From Maribellus sp. CM-23 (GTDB lineage Bacteria > Bacteroidota > Bacteroidia > Bacteroidales > Prolixibacteraceae), in NCBI RefSeq assembly GCF_021354595.1, contig NZ_JADWYJ010000005.1, positions 124,001-188,000 on the forward strand: DNA of 64,000 nucleotides. The letters run 5' to 3'. Shown here one piece after another: positions 7,587-16,542 of this stretch; position 1 is the stretch's first letter, and each line of letters begins with the position of its first letter. Under the pieces are notes generated by a model, which had not been told where the DNA came from, made no database searches, and worked only from the letters and a program-made list of their open reading frames with translations. The position numbers were made by a program, and so were the translations under genes.

Positions 7587-10500
7587 ATGGTTCCATTTAC
7601 GCATTTACACGTACACTCACAGTATTCAATTCTCGACGGGGCAGCCAGTGTTCCGGCCCTGGTTAACAAGGCCAAGTCGGACAATATGACCGCGCTGGCG
7701 CTGACTGACCACGGTACCATGTTTGGCATCAAGGAATTTCATGCTGCCTGTAACAAAAGTGAGATTAAACCCATTCTGGGCTGCGAAACGTACGTGGCAT
7801 CCCGTACAATTAATGACAAAAACGATAAGGTGGACCGTTCGGGGCATCACCTTATTTTGCTGGCCAAAAATAAAACCGGTTACCGTAACCTGATCAAACT
7901 GATTTCGGTCGCCAATACCGAAGGTTTTTACTACAAGCCGCGTATTGATAAAGAATTGCTGCTAAAACACCACGAAGGATTGATTGCTTCTTCGGCTTGC
8001 CTGGGGGGGGAAATTCCGCAGCTGATCATGAACAACCACATGAAAGATGCCGAAGATGCTATTTTGTGGTACAAGAATTTATTTGGAGAAGATTACTACC
8101 TGGAGTTGATGCGTCACCCGGCAGAAGCGATCGAACAGCGGCAGGAGGTATACGACTGGCAGGTAATGGTGAACAAGCAGCTGGTGGTGCTGGCAAAAAA
8201 GCTGGGAGTGAAACTGATTGCTACCAACGATATTCACTTTACCAACAAGGAAGATGCTGATGCGCACGATCTGCTGATCTGTCTGAATACCGGGAAGGAT
8301 TTTGACGACCCGAACCGGATGCGTTACACCAAACAGGAATGGTTTAAAACGCAGGCCGAAATGAACCAGCTTTTTGGCGATATTCCGGAGGCGCTGGCAA
8401 ACACCATGGAAGTGGTGGAGAAGATCGAGAATTACGAGCTGAACTCTGCCCCCATTATGCCTGTGTTTCCTATCCCGGAGGAAATTGGAACAGAAGAAGA
8501 ATTTGCCCAAAAATATTCGGAAGCCGATTTGCGCGAAGAATTCGGCGACGCTGCTTTTGAGCGCCTGGGGGGCTACGACAAAGTATTGCGCGTAAAGCTT
8601 GAATCCGCTTTTCTGGAGCATCTGGCTTTCGAGGGGGCCAAGGAACGTTACGGCGATCCGCTCGAAGCTTCGGTGGAAGAACGGCTTACCTTCGAATTGA
8701 ATACCATTAAGGTGATGGGGTACCCGGGGTACTTCCTTATTACGCAGGATTTTATCAACTGGGCCAAGGATAACGGAGTGTTAGTTGGTCCGGGGCGTGG
8801 TTCGGCAGCGGGTGCAGCCGTTTCTTATTGTTGCGGAATTACCAACATCGACCCGATTAAGTACGACCTGCTTTTCGAGCGTTTCCTGAACCCCGACCGT
8901 ATATCGCTTCCCGACGTGGATATCGACTTTGATGATGACGGGCGGCAACTGGTACTCGATTATGTAACCAATAAATACGGGCGCGATAAAGTGGCCCACA
9001 TTTGTACGTTCGGAACCATGGCTACCAAGTCATCCATCCGCGATGTGGCAAGGGTGTTGAAACTTCCGCTCCCCGAAGCCGACCGCCTGGCAAAACTGGT
9101 GCCCGATGCACCGAAAATGAGTTTTGCCAAAGCGTACAAGGAAAGTCCAGAACTGACAGCTGAAAAGAAATCGCCTAACGAACTGGTAGCGCAAACCATC
9201 AAATTTGCCGAAACACTGGAAGGATCGGTCCGGCAAACCGGCGTTCATGCCTGCGGGATTCTGATCAGCCGCGATACGCTTTCGGACCATATTCCGCTGA
9301 TGCCGACCAAAGATGAAGAACACCTTCTGACCACTCAGTACGACGGCCGTTTTGTGGAAGACATTGGTTTGCTGAAGATGGACTTCCTGGGATTGAAAAC
9401 GCTTTCGATTATCAAGGAAGCATTGGAGAATATACGGATTTCAAAAGGGATTGAAGTTGACATTGAAAAAATACCTTTTGACGATAAAAAAACCTTTGAC
9501 CTGTTTAGCCACGGCGAAACCACCGCGATCTTCCAGTTTGAATCGGACGGGATGAAAAAGCACCTTCGGGATCTGAAGCCCAACCGTTTTGAAGACCTGG
9601 TGGCCATGAACGCCTTGTACCGCCCGGGACCAATGGAATACATCCCCGATTACATTGCCCGTAAACACGGACGGCAGAAAGTAGATTACGACGTTCCAAT
9701 GATGGAGAAATACCTGAACGATACCTATGGTATTACGGTGTTCCAGGAGCAAGTGATGTTACTTTCGCGTTTACTGGCCGGTTTTACGCGTGGTGACTCC
9801 GATACGCTTCGTAAAGCGATGGGTAAGAAGATTATGGCGGTGATGAACAAGCTGAAAGCAAAATTTATTGACGGGTGTAAAGCCAATCTTCAGTTTGTAA
9901 ACGAATGTAAAAATACGGGTAAAAAGCCCGACGATGTCATCGAAAAGATCTGGAAAGACTGGGAAGCATTTGCCTCTTACGCCTTTAACAAGTCGCACTC
10001 GGTGTGTTATGCGTACATTGCCTATCAAACCGGTTACCTGAAAGCCCACTTTCCGGCAGAGTTTATGGCGGCCAACCTTAGCCGTAACCTCAGTAACATT
10101 ACCGATATCACCAAGTTGATGACGGAATGCCGCCGCATGAAGCTGAATGTTTTTGGACCGGATGTAAACGAGAGTTTTGTGAAGTTCACCGCCAATAAAA
10201 ACGGAGACATTCGTTTTGGAATGGGCGCGATTAAAGGTGTGGGCGCAGGAGCTGTTCAGAACATTATTAACGTGCGGGAAAAGCTGAAAGGGTTTAAGAC
10301 CATTTTCGACGTGGTGGAAAACGTCAACCTGCAGACCGTAAACAAGAAAAACCTGGAAGCGCTGGCAATGGCCGGGGCGTTTGACAACCTGGGAATGAAA
10401 CGCAGCTGTTTTTTTGCAGGTGAGCACGAAAACGATGATACGAACTTTATTGAGAAGCTGATCCGTTATGGAAACAAGCTCCAGCAGGAGAGCAACAGTG

Positions 10501-11231
10501 CACAGCAGAGCCTTTTTGGTGCTTTCGATACCGGTTCGGTGGTAAAAAAGCCGACCATTCCGCCCGTGGAAGAATGGGCAAAAATTATCCTGCTGGAGAA
10601 AGAAAAAAACCTGATCGGTATTTACCTGACAGCTCACCCGCTGGACGATTACAGGCTTGAGTTGGAAAACTTCTGTTCGAGAGATGTTTCGCTGAAAGAA
10701 TTAAATGAGGATATTGAGAAGCTGAAGGACAAAGATTTGACTTTTGGCGGAATGGTGACTGCCTCGCGTGAAGGACAGTCAAAAAACGGGAACATGTATG
10801 CAACGCTGACTTTGTCGGATTACACCGATTCCAAAGAACTCTTCTTTTTTGGAAACGACTATGTCAACTTTGGGAAGTACTGTAAAACCGGACTTTTTGT
10901 AATGGTTCGGGGAACGGTGAAAACCCGCTTCAACAGTAATTTTTACGAGTACAAGGTGAACAGCATCGAGTTGTTATCCGATGTAAGGTCGAATTATGTG
11001 AAAAGTGTTACCATCAATATGCCCATTTCAGCGCTCAATAAAAAACTGGTGACGGATATTGATCATCTGGCAAAAGAACACAAAGGAAACGCGTTGCTGA
11101 AATTTGTTGTGTACGACCCCGAAAACAATATGCAATTAGAAATGTTTTCAAGAACAGCAAAGGTTGATCCTTCGGATGATTTCTTAAGCTTTTTTGACGA
11201 TCAGCCGGACGTGAGTTATAGAATTAATTAG
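7587..11231 (+). CDS. dnaE: DNA polymerase III alpha subunit
   Basis: Replicative DNA polymerase of the C family, 1214 residues. Domains in order: N-terminal PHP domain (FTHLHVHSQYSILDG), palm/fingers with GPGRGSAAG near residue 402, the catalytic aspartates in PDVDIDFDDDGR (about 442) and LKMDFLGLKTL (about 596), tandem HhH region (IKGVGAGAVQNI) and an OB fold (LTFGGMVTASRE). A TTG 15 bases upstream extends the frame, but the ATG directly before VPFTHLHVHSQ is the natural start. A near-consensus TACCTTTA lies about 30 bases upstream. No intein or frameshift seen. Confidence 0.97.
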   Translation: MVPFTHLHVHSQYSILDGAASVPALVNKAKSDNMTALALTDHGTMFGIKEFHAACNKSEIKPILGCETYVASRTINDKNDKVDRSGHHLILLAKNKTGYRNLIKLISVANTEGFYYKPRIDKELLLKHHEGLIASSACLGGEIPQLIMNNHMKDAEDAILWYKNLFGEDYYLELMRHPAEAIEQRQEVYDWQVMVNKQLVVLAKKLGVKLIATNDIHFTNKEDADAHDLLICLNTGKDFDDPNRMRYTKQEWFKTQAEMNQLFGDIPEALANTMEVVEKIENYELNSAPIMPVFPIPEEIGTEEEFAQKYSEADLREEFGDAAFERLGGYDKVLRVKLESAFLEHLAFEGAKERYGDPLEASVEERLTFELNTIKVMGYPGYFLITQDFINWAKDNGVLVGPGRGSAAGAAVSYCCGITNIDPIKYDLLFERFLNPDRISLPDVDIDFDDDGRQLVLDYVTNKYGRDKVAHICTFGTMATKSSIRDVARVLKLPLPEADRLAKLVPDAPKMSFAKAYKESPELTAEKKSPNELVAQTIKFAETLEGSVRQTGVHACGILISRDTLSDHIPLMPTKDEEHLLTTQYDGRFVEDIGLLKMDFLGLKTLSIIKEALENIRISKGIEVDIEKIPFDDKKTFDLFSHGETTAIFQFESDGMKKHLRDLKPNRFEDLVAMNALYRPGPMEYIPDYIARKHGRQKVDYDVPMMEKYLNDTYGITVFQEQVMLLSRLLAGFTRGDSDTLRKAMGKKIMAVMNKLKAKFIDGCKANLQFVNECKNTGKKPDDVIEKIWKDWEAFASYAFNKSHSVCYAYIAYQTGYLKAHFPAEFMAANLSRNLSNITDITKLMTECRRMKLNVFGPDVNESFVKFTANKNGDIRFGMGAIKGVGAGAVQNIINVREKLKGFKTIFDVVENVNLQTVNKKNLEALAMAGAFDNLGMKRSCFFAGEHENDDTNFIEKLIRYGNKLQQESNSAQQSLFGAFDTGSVVKKPTIPPVEEWAKIILLEKEKNLIGIYLTAHPLDDYRLELENFCSRDVSLKELNEDIEKLKDKDLTFGGMVTASREGQSKNGNMYATLTLSDYTDSKELFFFGNDYVNFGKYCKTGLFVMVRGTVKTRFNSNFYEYKVNSIELLSDVRSNYVKSVTINMPISALNKKLVTDIDHLAKEHKGNALLKFVVYDPENNMQLEMFSRTAKVDPSDDFLSFFDDQPDVSYRIN

Positions 11232-11232
11232 T

Positions 11233-11240
11233 TAGTTTTG
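11233..11240 (+). promoter_or_regulatory. trxA promoter -7 box
   Basis: Perfect TAGTTTTG starting two bases after the dnaE stop codon and 37 bases before the trxA ATG; no clear TTTG at -33. Confidence 0.5.
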
Positions 11241-11276
11241 CGCAAATTATAACAACAAATATTAAAAGAATATATT

Positions 11277-11594
11277 ATGGCTTTAGAAATTACAGATGCC
11301 AATTTCGAGGAATTGGTCTTGAATTCAGACAAACCGGTTATGTTGGACTTTTGGGCTGTTTGGTGTGGCCCGTGTCGTATGATTGCTCCGATCGTTGAAG
11401 AAATGGCGGCAGAATACGAAGGAAAAGCAGTAATTGGGAAAGTGGATGTAGACAGCAACCAGGAAGTTGCCATGAAGTACGGAATCCGTAACATCCCTAC
11501 TGTTTTGTTCGTCAAAAACGGCGAAGTGGTTGACAAACAAGTGGGCGCTGCTCCAAAACAGGCGTTTACCACTAAACTGGATGCTCTGCTGTAA
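11277..11594 (+). CDS. trxA: Thioredoxin
   Basis: General cytoplasmic dithiol reductant of 105 residues. The active site WCGPC (about residues 30-34) with preceding FWAVWCGPC, the cis-proline segment NIPTVLF and the usual length make the assignment firm. No signal peptide, so this is the cytoplasmic rather than the periplasmic TlpA/ResA type. It has its own promoter box and one of the strongest terminators of the window. Confidence 0.96.
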   Translation: MALEITDANFEELVLNSDKPVMLDFWAVWCGPCRMIAPIVEEMAAEYEGKAVIGKVDVDSNQEVAMKYGIRNIPTVLFVKNGEVVDKQVGAAPKQAFTTKLDALL

Positions 11595-11610
11595 TCCGTA
11601 ACGAAATACT

Positions 11611-11665
11611 ATTCACCGGGTGACTCTGAGTTGTGTCAATTAGTCACCCGGTGAATTCATTTTTG
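11611..11665 (+). terminator. Terminator after trxA
   Basis: A perfect 15-bp stem (ATTCACCGGGTGACT, 11611-11625, with its complement at 11642-11656) and a 16-base loop, followed by TCATTTTT. The symmetric sequence ends five bases before the next gene's start. Confidence 0.75.
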
Positions 11666-11669
11666 GAAA

Positions 11670-12599
11670 GTGAAAAACATCTTCGACATAGAGCAATTTC
11701 ATCAGTTCGATAACCTGGGGTTGATCGCTCAGGAGGTGGTGGAAGGTTTTATTACCGGTCTTCACCGCAGTCCTTTTCATGGTTTTTCGGTGGAGTTCGC
11801 CGAGCACCGGCTTTACAACCAGGGAGAATCAACCCGCCAGATCGACTGGAAACTCTATGCCCGCACCGACAAGCTTTTTGTAAAACAATACGAAGAGGAA
11901 ACCAACCTGCGTTGCCAGCTGGTGATGGATACTTCTTCGTCGATGTTGTTTCCGTATTCAAAAGGCAGCAAACACCTTCAGAACAAACTGGCTTTTTCGG
12001 TGTACACCGCAGCCGCGCTTATTTACCTGATGCGGAGACAACGCGATGCTGTCGGGCTTACGCTTTTTTCGGATGAAATTGAGTTTCACTCCACACCCCG
12101 GCTTTCGTCGGTAAATGCCGAGATCATGTTCAGCAAACTTTCGGAGCTGATCCAGCCCGAAAATGCGCATTTGCGGAAAAACACCAACACAACACAGGTG
12201 CTTCACCAAATTGCCGAGAATATCCACAAGCGCTCGCTGGTGATCATTTTCAGCGACATGCTCGACAGTCAGAAAACCGAAGAGCTTTTTTCGGCGCTTC
12301 AGCATCTTCGTTACAACAAACACGAAGTCATTCTTTTTCATGTCACCGATCATTCGCTGGAACGCGAATTTGAGTTCTCCAACCGGCCGCACAAATTTGT
12401 GGATCTGGAAAGTGGACAGGTGGTAAAGTTCAATCCCTGGGAAGTAAAAAAACACTACGTTTCAACGGTTAAAGAATATTTCGACGACCTGAAAGTGAAA
12501 TGTGGCCAGTACCAGATCGATTTGGCCGAGGCCGATATCAACAAAGATTTTAAAGAAGTCCTGTTTTCGTATTTGGTAAAGCGGAAGAAGCTTTTCTGA
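11670..12599 (+). CDS. DUF58 family protein
   Basis: A 309-residue DUF58 protein starting at GTG. The diagnostic block is present (EFAEHRLYNQGESTRQIDWK, then KLYARTDKLFVKQYEEE), followed by a von Willebrand A-like region with the metal-site-like MDTSSSMLF near residue 90 and IFSDMLDS near 195. Such proteins usually sit next to MoxR-type AAA ATPases and assist protein assembly or envelope stress functions; no MoxR gene is adjacent here, so the partner may lie elsewhere. Biochemical role unknown. Confidence 0.85.
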   Translation: MKNIFDIEQFHQFDNLGLIAQEVVEGFITGLHRSPFHGFSVEFAEHRLYNQGESTRQIDWKLYARTDKLFVKQYEEETNLRCQLVMDTSSSMLFPYSKGSKHLQNKLAFSVYTAAALIYLMRRQRDAVGLTLFSDEIEFHSTPRLSSVNAEIMFSKLSELIQPENAHLRKNTNTTQVLHQIAENIHKRSLVIIFSDMLDSQKTEELFSALQHLRYNKHEVILFHVTDHSLEREFEFSNRPHKFVDLESGQVVKFNPWEVKKHYVSTVKEYFDDLKVKCGQYQIDLAEADINKDFKEVLFSYLVKRKKLF

Positions 12600-12974
12600 T
12601 CCTTCAGCAGATTCAGCACATCGTTCCCGCGCGACCGGTAGTTGCGTTGCATCGTTTTTGTATTTTTTACCGTCATTTTTCCGTTCCGCAACGTCGTTTT
12701 TGCATCCATCCGAGTCGTTTTTCCGTTCCGCTACGTCGTTTTTGTATCCATCCGGGTCGTTTTTGCATTCCGGAGCGTCGATGACGAGCAATTTTGAGTC
12801 GTTGTTGCATTTTTTGTGCTCGTTTCCCGGTAATGTTTCCTGGATACTCACTTGCTGTCAGCCAAATTTTGTTGAACACGACATTTATTTATCGGTGAAT
12901 AAAAGTATCTTAGAGTTCCTCTAAATGATCGTTTTTAGAGACTAAAACCAAAGAACCAAAATAAACCAATAATC
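12600..12974. other. Intergenic region carrying a minisatellite
   Basis: A 375-base region between the DUF58 gene and the NIPSNAP gene. About half is the 21-bp repeat listed separately. Both strands remain open across the repeat because its period is divisible by three; I do not regard these as genes. The last 60 bases (A-rich) presumably hold the promoter of the next gene. Confidence 0.6.
12651..12839. repeat. 21-bp tandem minisatellite, nine units
   Basis: Nine consecutive 21-base units, most beginning GTCGTTTTT and followed by 12 variable bases. Units alternate between a CCGTTCCGCAAC-like and a GCATCCATCCGA-like tail, so a 42-bp higher-order copy (12681-12722 and 12723-12764) is 39/42 identical. 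The last three units are degenerate. T-tracts recur every 21 bases, about two helical turns. Confidence 0.85.
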
Positions 12975-13751
12975 ATGGAAAGAAGATCATTTCTGAAAAA
13001 GTCAGCACTGGCAACCGGTGCTGCAATGACTGCCGGCAGTTTAAAGGCCAACACTTCACCCATCGTTGAAAAAGACATTTACGAACTTCGCGTGTTCCAT
13101 CTGAAAAGCGGTGGAAGCCGAAATCAGCTGAAGAAATTCTACACCGAAGCGGTGATTCCTTTTCTGAATGAAAGAGGTGCCACGGTGGGTGCTTTTAACG
13201 AGTACAGTAAAGAAGATCCGCCAGTCATGTACATTCTGCACGCCCATCGTAGTTTGGCTGCTTATTTTGAAGCCGTTCAGGGAATGCGGTCGGATCCTTC
13301 GTTTCTAAAGGCGGCAAACGACTACCTGAATCTTCCGGCTGATAATCCGGTTTTCGAACGGTACGAAACCTTTTTGCTGGAAGCTTTTGATGGCATTCCG
13401 CGTTTAAAAGAACCGGCAAAAAGTCGTGGCCTTTTCGAGCTGAGGACCTACGAGAGTTACAACGAAGATGCCGGGGTACGCAAGGTAAAAATGTTTAACG
13501 ACGAGGAACTTCCGCTGTTTGACAAAGTGGGCTTACATTCGGTATTTTTTGGGCAGCACCTGGCCGGACAGTACATGCCTGCTCTAACGTACATGCTGTG
13601 GTTTAACGACATGGAAGAACGCGAGGCCAACTGGGCGAAATTTGTCGGCAGCCCGGAATGGAATGTAATGAAAAACAAACCTGAATATGCCAACTCGGTA
13701 AGTAAGGTGCAGAAGAAATTTCTGACTCCGGCCGATTTCAGTCAGTTGTAA
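12975..13751 (+). CDS. NIPSNAP family protein with Tat signal peptide
   Basis: A 258-residue exported protein. The N-terminus has a twin-arginine signal (ERRSFLKKSALATGAAM) with a predicted cleavage after LKA, so it should be exported folded through the TatABC system; tatC is encoded earlier in the window. The mature part has two NIPSNAP-like ferredoxin-fold halves (YELRVFHLKSG... and FELRTYESYNEDAG...). In Bacteroidota such proteins are common and uncharacterised; the name comes from homology only and says little about activity. Confidence 0.85.
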   Translation: MERRSFLKKSALATGAAMTAGSLKANTSPIVEKDIYELRVFHLKSGGSRNQLKKFYTEAVIPFLNERGATVGAFNEYSKEDPPVMYILHAHRSLAAYFEAVQGMRSDPSFLKAANDYLNLPADNPVFERYETFLLEAFDGIPRLKEPAKSRGLFELRTYESYNEDAGVRKVKMFNDEELPLFDKVGLHSVFFGQHLAGQYMPALTYMLWFNDMEEREANWAKFVGSPEWNVMKNKPEYANSVSKVQKKFLTPADFSQL

Positions 13752-13818
13752 ACAGGGGCAGAGGTTGCTAAAGTCATACGAATTTTATCTATGCATTCAT
13801 CCGATGGTAATAATCTTT

Positions 13819-13875
13819 ATGTAAATTCAAACATGAGTCTATGTAAATTCAAAATTAAAGCCATGTAAATTCAAA
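13819..13875 (+). repeat. Three 13-bp direct repeats phased at 22 bp
   Basis: ATGTAAATTCAAA occurs at 13819, 13841 and 13863. The third copy overlaps the expected -33 position of the promoter for the next gene, suggesting an operator array bound on one DNA face. Confidence 0.6.
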
Positions 13876-13889
13876 TTAAGTAGTATATT

Positions 13890-13897
13890 TATATTTG
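13890..13897 (+). promoter_or_regulatory. -7 box of the DUF4143 ATPase gene
   Basis: Perfect TATATTTG, 17 bases before the start codon region, directly downstream of the 22-bp-phased repeats. Confidence 0.55.
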
Positions 13898-13914
13898 ATT
13901 ATTAGTAGATTGTG

Positions 13915-15069
13915 ATGATTAATAGAGAGATCGCAAGTCGAATAATGCAGCATGGCACAAAGTATCCGGTGATTGCTGTTACGGGACCACGACAATCAGG
14001 GAAAACGACTTTGTTAAAGTCAGCTTTTCCGGATTATGAATATGTTAGTTTGGAAAACCCTGATAACCGCAATTTTGCGGAAACCGACCCCAATGGTTTT
14101 TTCAGCCGCTATTCCCGTAAAATTATTCTTGATGAAGTACAACGGGTCCCCGCGTTATTTTCATACATTCAAACTCTTGTTGATGAAAGTGGTGAAAGAG
14201 CACAGTTTATCTTATCGGGATCACAGAATTTTCACCTGATGGAAAGCATTACCCAAAGCCTTGCTGGCAGGGTTGCAATTTTTCGCTTATTTCCATTTGA
14301 TTTTCAGGAATTACAGTCGGAAGGATTGTTAGACGATGATTATCTTGATAGTCTCGTAAGGGGATTCTATCCTGCCATTTATGATCGCGATATTCCATCA
14401 AGAATTTTTTATTCGAATTACATTCAAACGTATGTTCAGCGTGATGTAAGTGAATTGGTTGCCATAAAAAATATCCGGCTTTTTCAGAACTTTCTGGGAC
14501 TTTGTGCCGCACGTGCCGGCCAGTTACTTAACTTAAACTCACTTGCCAACGAATGTGGCATTTCTCAGCCCACCGCAAAATCGTGGCTTTCGGCACTTGA
14601 AAATAGCTACATCGTTTTTCAGCTTTTTCCGTATCATGAAAATTTTAGTAAAAGAATAGTAAAAACACCAAAACTTTATTTTTACGATTCAGGATTGCTG
14701 TGCTATCTGTTGAAAATAAGTTCTTCTAAACAGCTTTTAACTCATTCTGTAAAAGGAAATCTCTTTGAGAATATGATGGTTGCAGAATATGTAAAACGTA
14801 TTAGTCATAAGAATACTTTTGAGGATGTCTGGTTTTGGCGTGATTCTAACGGGAATGAAGTGGATTTGATAATTCAGGAAGAACAGCAGTTAAATCTGGT
14901 TGAAATAAAAGCGGGGCAAACTGTTATGTCAGATATGTTCAGTAGATTATTGTGGTGGGAAAATTTAACGAAACAAAAGAATCTCACAAAAACATTGGTG
15001 TATGGAGGAAACGAACGACAATCACGAAGTATTGGGGAAGTTATGCCATGGAGAGATTTCGGAAAATAG
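13915..15069 (+). CDS. AAA ATPase with C-terminal DUF4143 domain
   Basis: A 384-residue P-loop ATPase of the archaeal-ATPase-like family common in Bacteroidota. Walker A is GPRQSGKTTLL (near residue 25) and Walker B KIILDEVQR. The C-terminal DUF4143 part contains NEVDLIIQEEQQLNLVEIKAG, which has the D...E-x-K spacing of PD-(D/E)xK nucleases. The usual start GTGATG offers two codons; I chose the ATG. These genes are often accessory and strain-variable. Biological role not established. It sits directly upstream of the split comM gene. Confidence 0.85.
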   Translation: MINREIASRIMQHGTKYPVIAVTGPRQSGKTTLLKSAFPDYEYVSLENPDNRNFAETDPNGFFSRYSRKIILDEVQRVPALFSYIQTLVDESGERAQFILSGSQNFHLMESITQSLAGRVAIFRLFPFDFQELQSEGLLDDDYLDSLVRGFYPAIYDRDIPSRIFYSNYIQTYVQRDVSELVAIKNIRLFQNFLGLCAARAGQLLNLNSLANECGISQPTAKSWLSALENSYIVFQLFPYHENFSKRIVKTPKLYFYDSGLLCYLLKISSSKQLLTHSVKGNLFENMMVAEYVKRISHKNTFEDVWFWRDSNGNEVDLIIQEEQQLNLVEIKAGQTVMSDMFSRLLWWENLTKQKNLTKTLVYGGNERQSRSIGEVMPWRDFGK

Positions 15070-15233
15070 AGTCCCAGGTTTTTGTGTGCATTCTGACTCG
15101 TCTTTATTTGCAATAAGAAAATAACTAGCTTTTCCTTGCATCGATAGTAATTGTAAAAAGGCGTTCAGCAAAAAGTTCGATTTTATTAATCGCTGAAAAT
15201 CACTAAATTTAAGGATTACTAAAGTCCCCGTAT

Positions 15234-16117
15234 ATGTTAGTAAAGACCTTCGGAAGCGCAGTTTTTGGAATCGATGCCACTACCATTACCATGGAGGTGG
15301 ACGTTACCACCGGAATTAAATTCATGTTGGTTGGCCTGCCCGACAGTGCCGTAAAAGAAAGTCAGCAACGCATTGAATCGGCTCTGCGTTTAAATGGCTA
15401 CAAATGGCCCAAGCAAAAGATCATTATCAACATGGCGCCTGCCGATATCCGCAAAGAAGGCTCTGCCTACGATCTTCCGTTGGCAGCGGCAGTGTTGGCC
15501 GCTTCGGGGCAGATCGATGCTTCCTTGCTATCGAAATACGTTTTAATGGGCGAATTGTCGCTCGACGGGACTTTGCAGCCGCTAAAAGGAGTGTTGCCCA
15601 TAGCCATTAATGCCCGCAAAGAAGGTTTTGAAGGATTTATTCTTCCCCGGGCAAATGCGCGGGAGGCAGCAGTAGTGGATACGCTTAAAGTGTACGGTGC
15701 CGAAAATATTGTGGAAGTGATTGACTTCCTGAACGGGAAACCGGCACTCGAAGAAACGGTGATTGATACCCGTGCTGAATTTTATGCGCAAGTAACCAAT
15801 AATCCGCTCGATTTCTCGGATGTAAAAGGACAGGAAAATGTAAAGCGAGCGCTGGAGATTGCGGCTGCCGGAAGTCATAATATAATTCTTGTCGGGCCTC
15901 CCGGATCCGGGAAAACGATGTTGGCGAAGCGCATCCCTACGATTCTTCCGCCCTTTTCGCTAAAGGAAGCACTCGAAACCACCAAAATTCATTCGGTTGC
16001 CGGTAAGATCGACAAGGAAACTTCGCTGATGACCCGCCGGCCTTTCAGGTCGCCCCACCATACGATTTCGGACGTTGCTTTGGTTGGAGGTGGAAATTAT
16101 CCCCAACCGGGGGAAAT
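15234..16117 (+). pseudogene. comM: comM (YifB family), 5' portion, interrupted by element
   Basis: First 294 codons and two bases of the next codon of a ComM/YifB Mg-chelatase-like AAA helicase, the branch-migration motor of natural transformation. It contains the Lon-like N-terminal domain (MLVGLPDSAVKESQQRI) and Walker A GPPGSGKTMLAKR near residue 220. After the junction the frame reads five foreign residues (TIGYI) and stops at 16136. Fusing it to 50381-51035 gives 1539 bases, that is 512 residues plus stop, the normal family length. Walker B lies in the other piece, so this half cannot be an active ATPase. Confidence 0.95.
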
Positions 16118-16136
16118 AACAATAGGATATATTTAG
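16099..16136 (+). other. attL junction of the integrated element
   Basis: Host half ...GGGGAA, shared dinucleotide AT at 16116-16117, then element half AACAATAGGATATA. The change from comM to foreign sequence is placed by the reading frame and by comparison with attR. Confidence 0.85.
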
Positions 16137-16302
16137 GGTATTTCTAACATTCAGATATAGAGTAAATTGCATCTTGTTAGAAGATGTAATTTTTGATAAT
16201 TGAAATATTCCCAATAAGAATCTTAAAAAAATTGCAATATATCATTTGTCGTCAAGAACTTTCGAAGTTAATTAGCTTTGATATCAGAATACATCACCTG
16301 TA

Positions 16303-16317
16303 ATACTTCCTTCCATC
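16303..16317 (+). repeat. Dispersed repeat, partial copy
   Basis: ATACTTCCTTCCATC matches the first half of the repeats at 33201 and 41674 (ATACTTCCTACCATT) with two differences. Confidence 0.4.
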
Positions 16318-16396
16318 TACATTGAATTGCCAATTCACATTTCCCCAATTTGATCTTTGCGATCATTCTTCAGACTCCCGCGCAAGCTGGAAAAGG

Positions 16397-16417
16397 TGTG
16401 AAATAGTCTATTTTACA
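16397..16417. repeat. Palindrome TGTGAAATAG-T-CTATTTTACA
   Basis: Ten-base arms with one mismatch around a single central base. Shares TGAAATA with the perfect palindrome 40 bases downstream. Confidence 0.55.
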
Positions 16418-16455
16418 AGGATTCCTAGTTTGCGAATCTGCCAATTAATTTGTGG

Positions 16456-16469
16456 GTGAAATATTTCAC
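16456..16469. repeat. Perfect 14-bp palindrome GTGAAATATTTCAC
   Basis: A perfect inverted repeat in the left-end noncoding region; typical size for a dimeric DNA-binding protein. Confidence 0.6.
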
Positions 16470-16542
16470 AGATCAAAAAGATTTGAATATAAAACCTCTT
16501 AAATAATTATTTATCTTAGCATATCGTGTTAATTCAATTATT

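Larger units (their letters stand above)
16137..16542. other. Left-end noncoding region of the element
   Basis: About 405 bases without a credible gene. It holds two palindromes (listed separately), a partial copy of the dispersed repeat (ATACTTCCTTCCATC, 16303-16317) and otherwise AT-rich sequence. The position next to attL fits a site for an excision factor or replication control. Confidence 0.5.

Noticed and set aside
12462..12924. Overlapping frames across the 21-bp minisatellite on both strands (repeating K-N-D or F-R-S-A-T-S heptads)
   Set aside because: The repeat period is divisible by three, so all three frames stay open; there is no start context, domain or conserved neighbour to support a gene.
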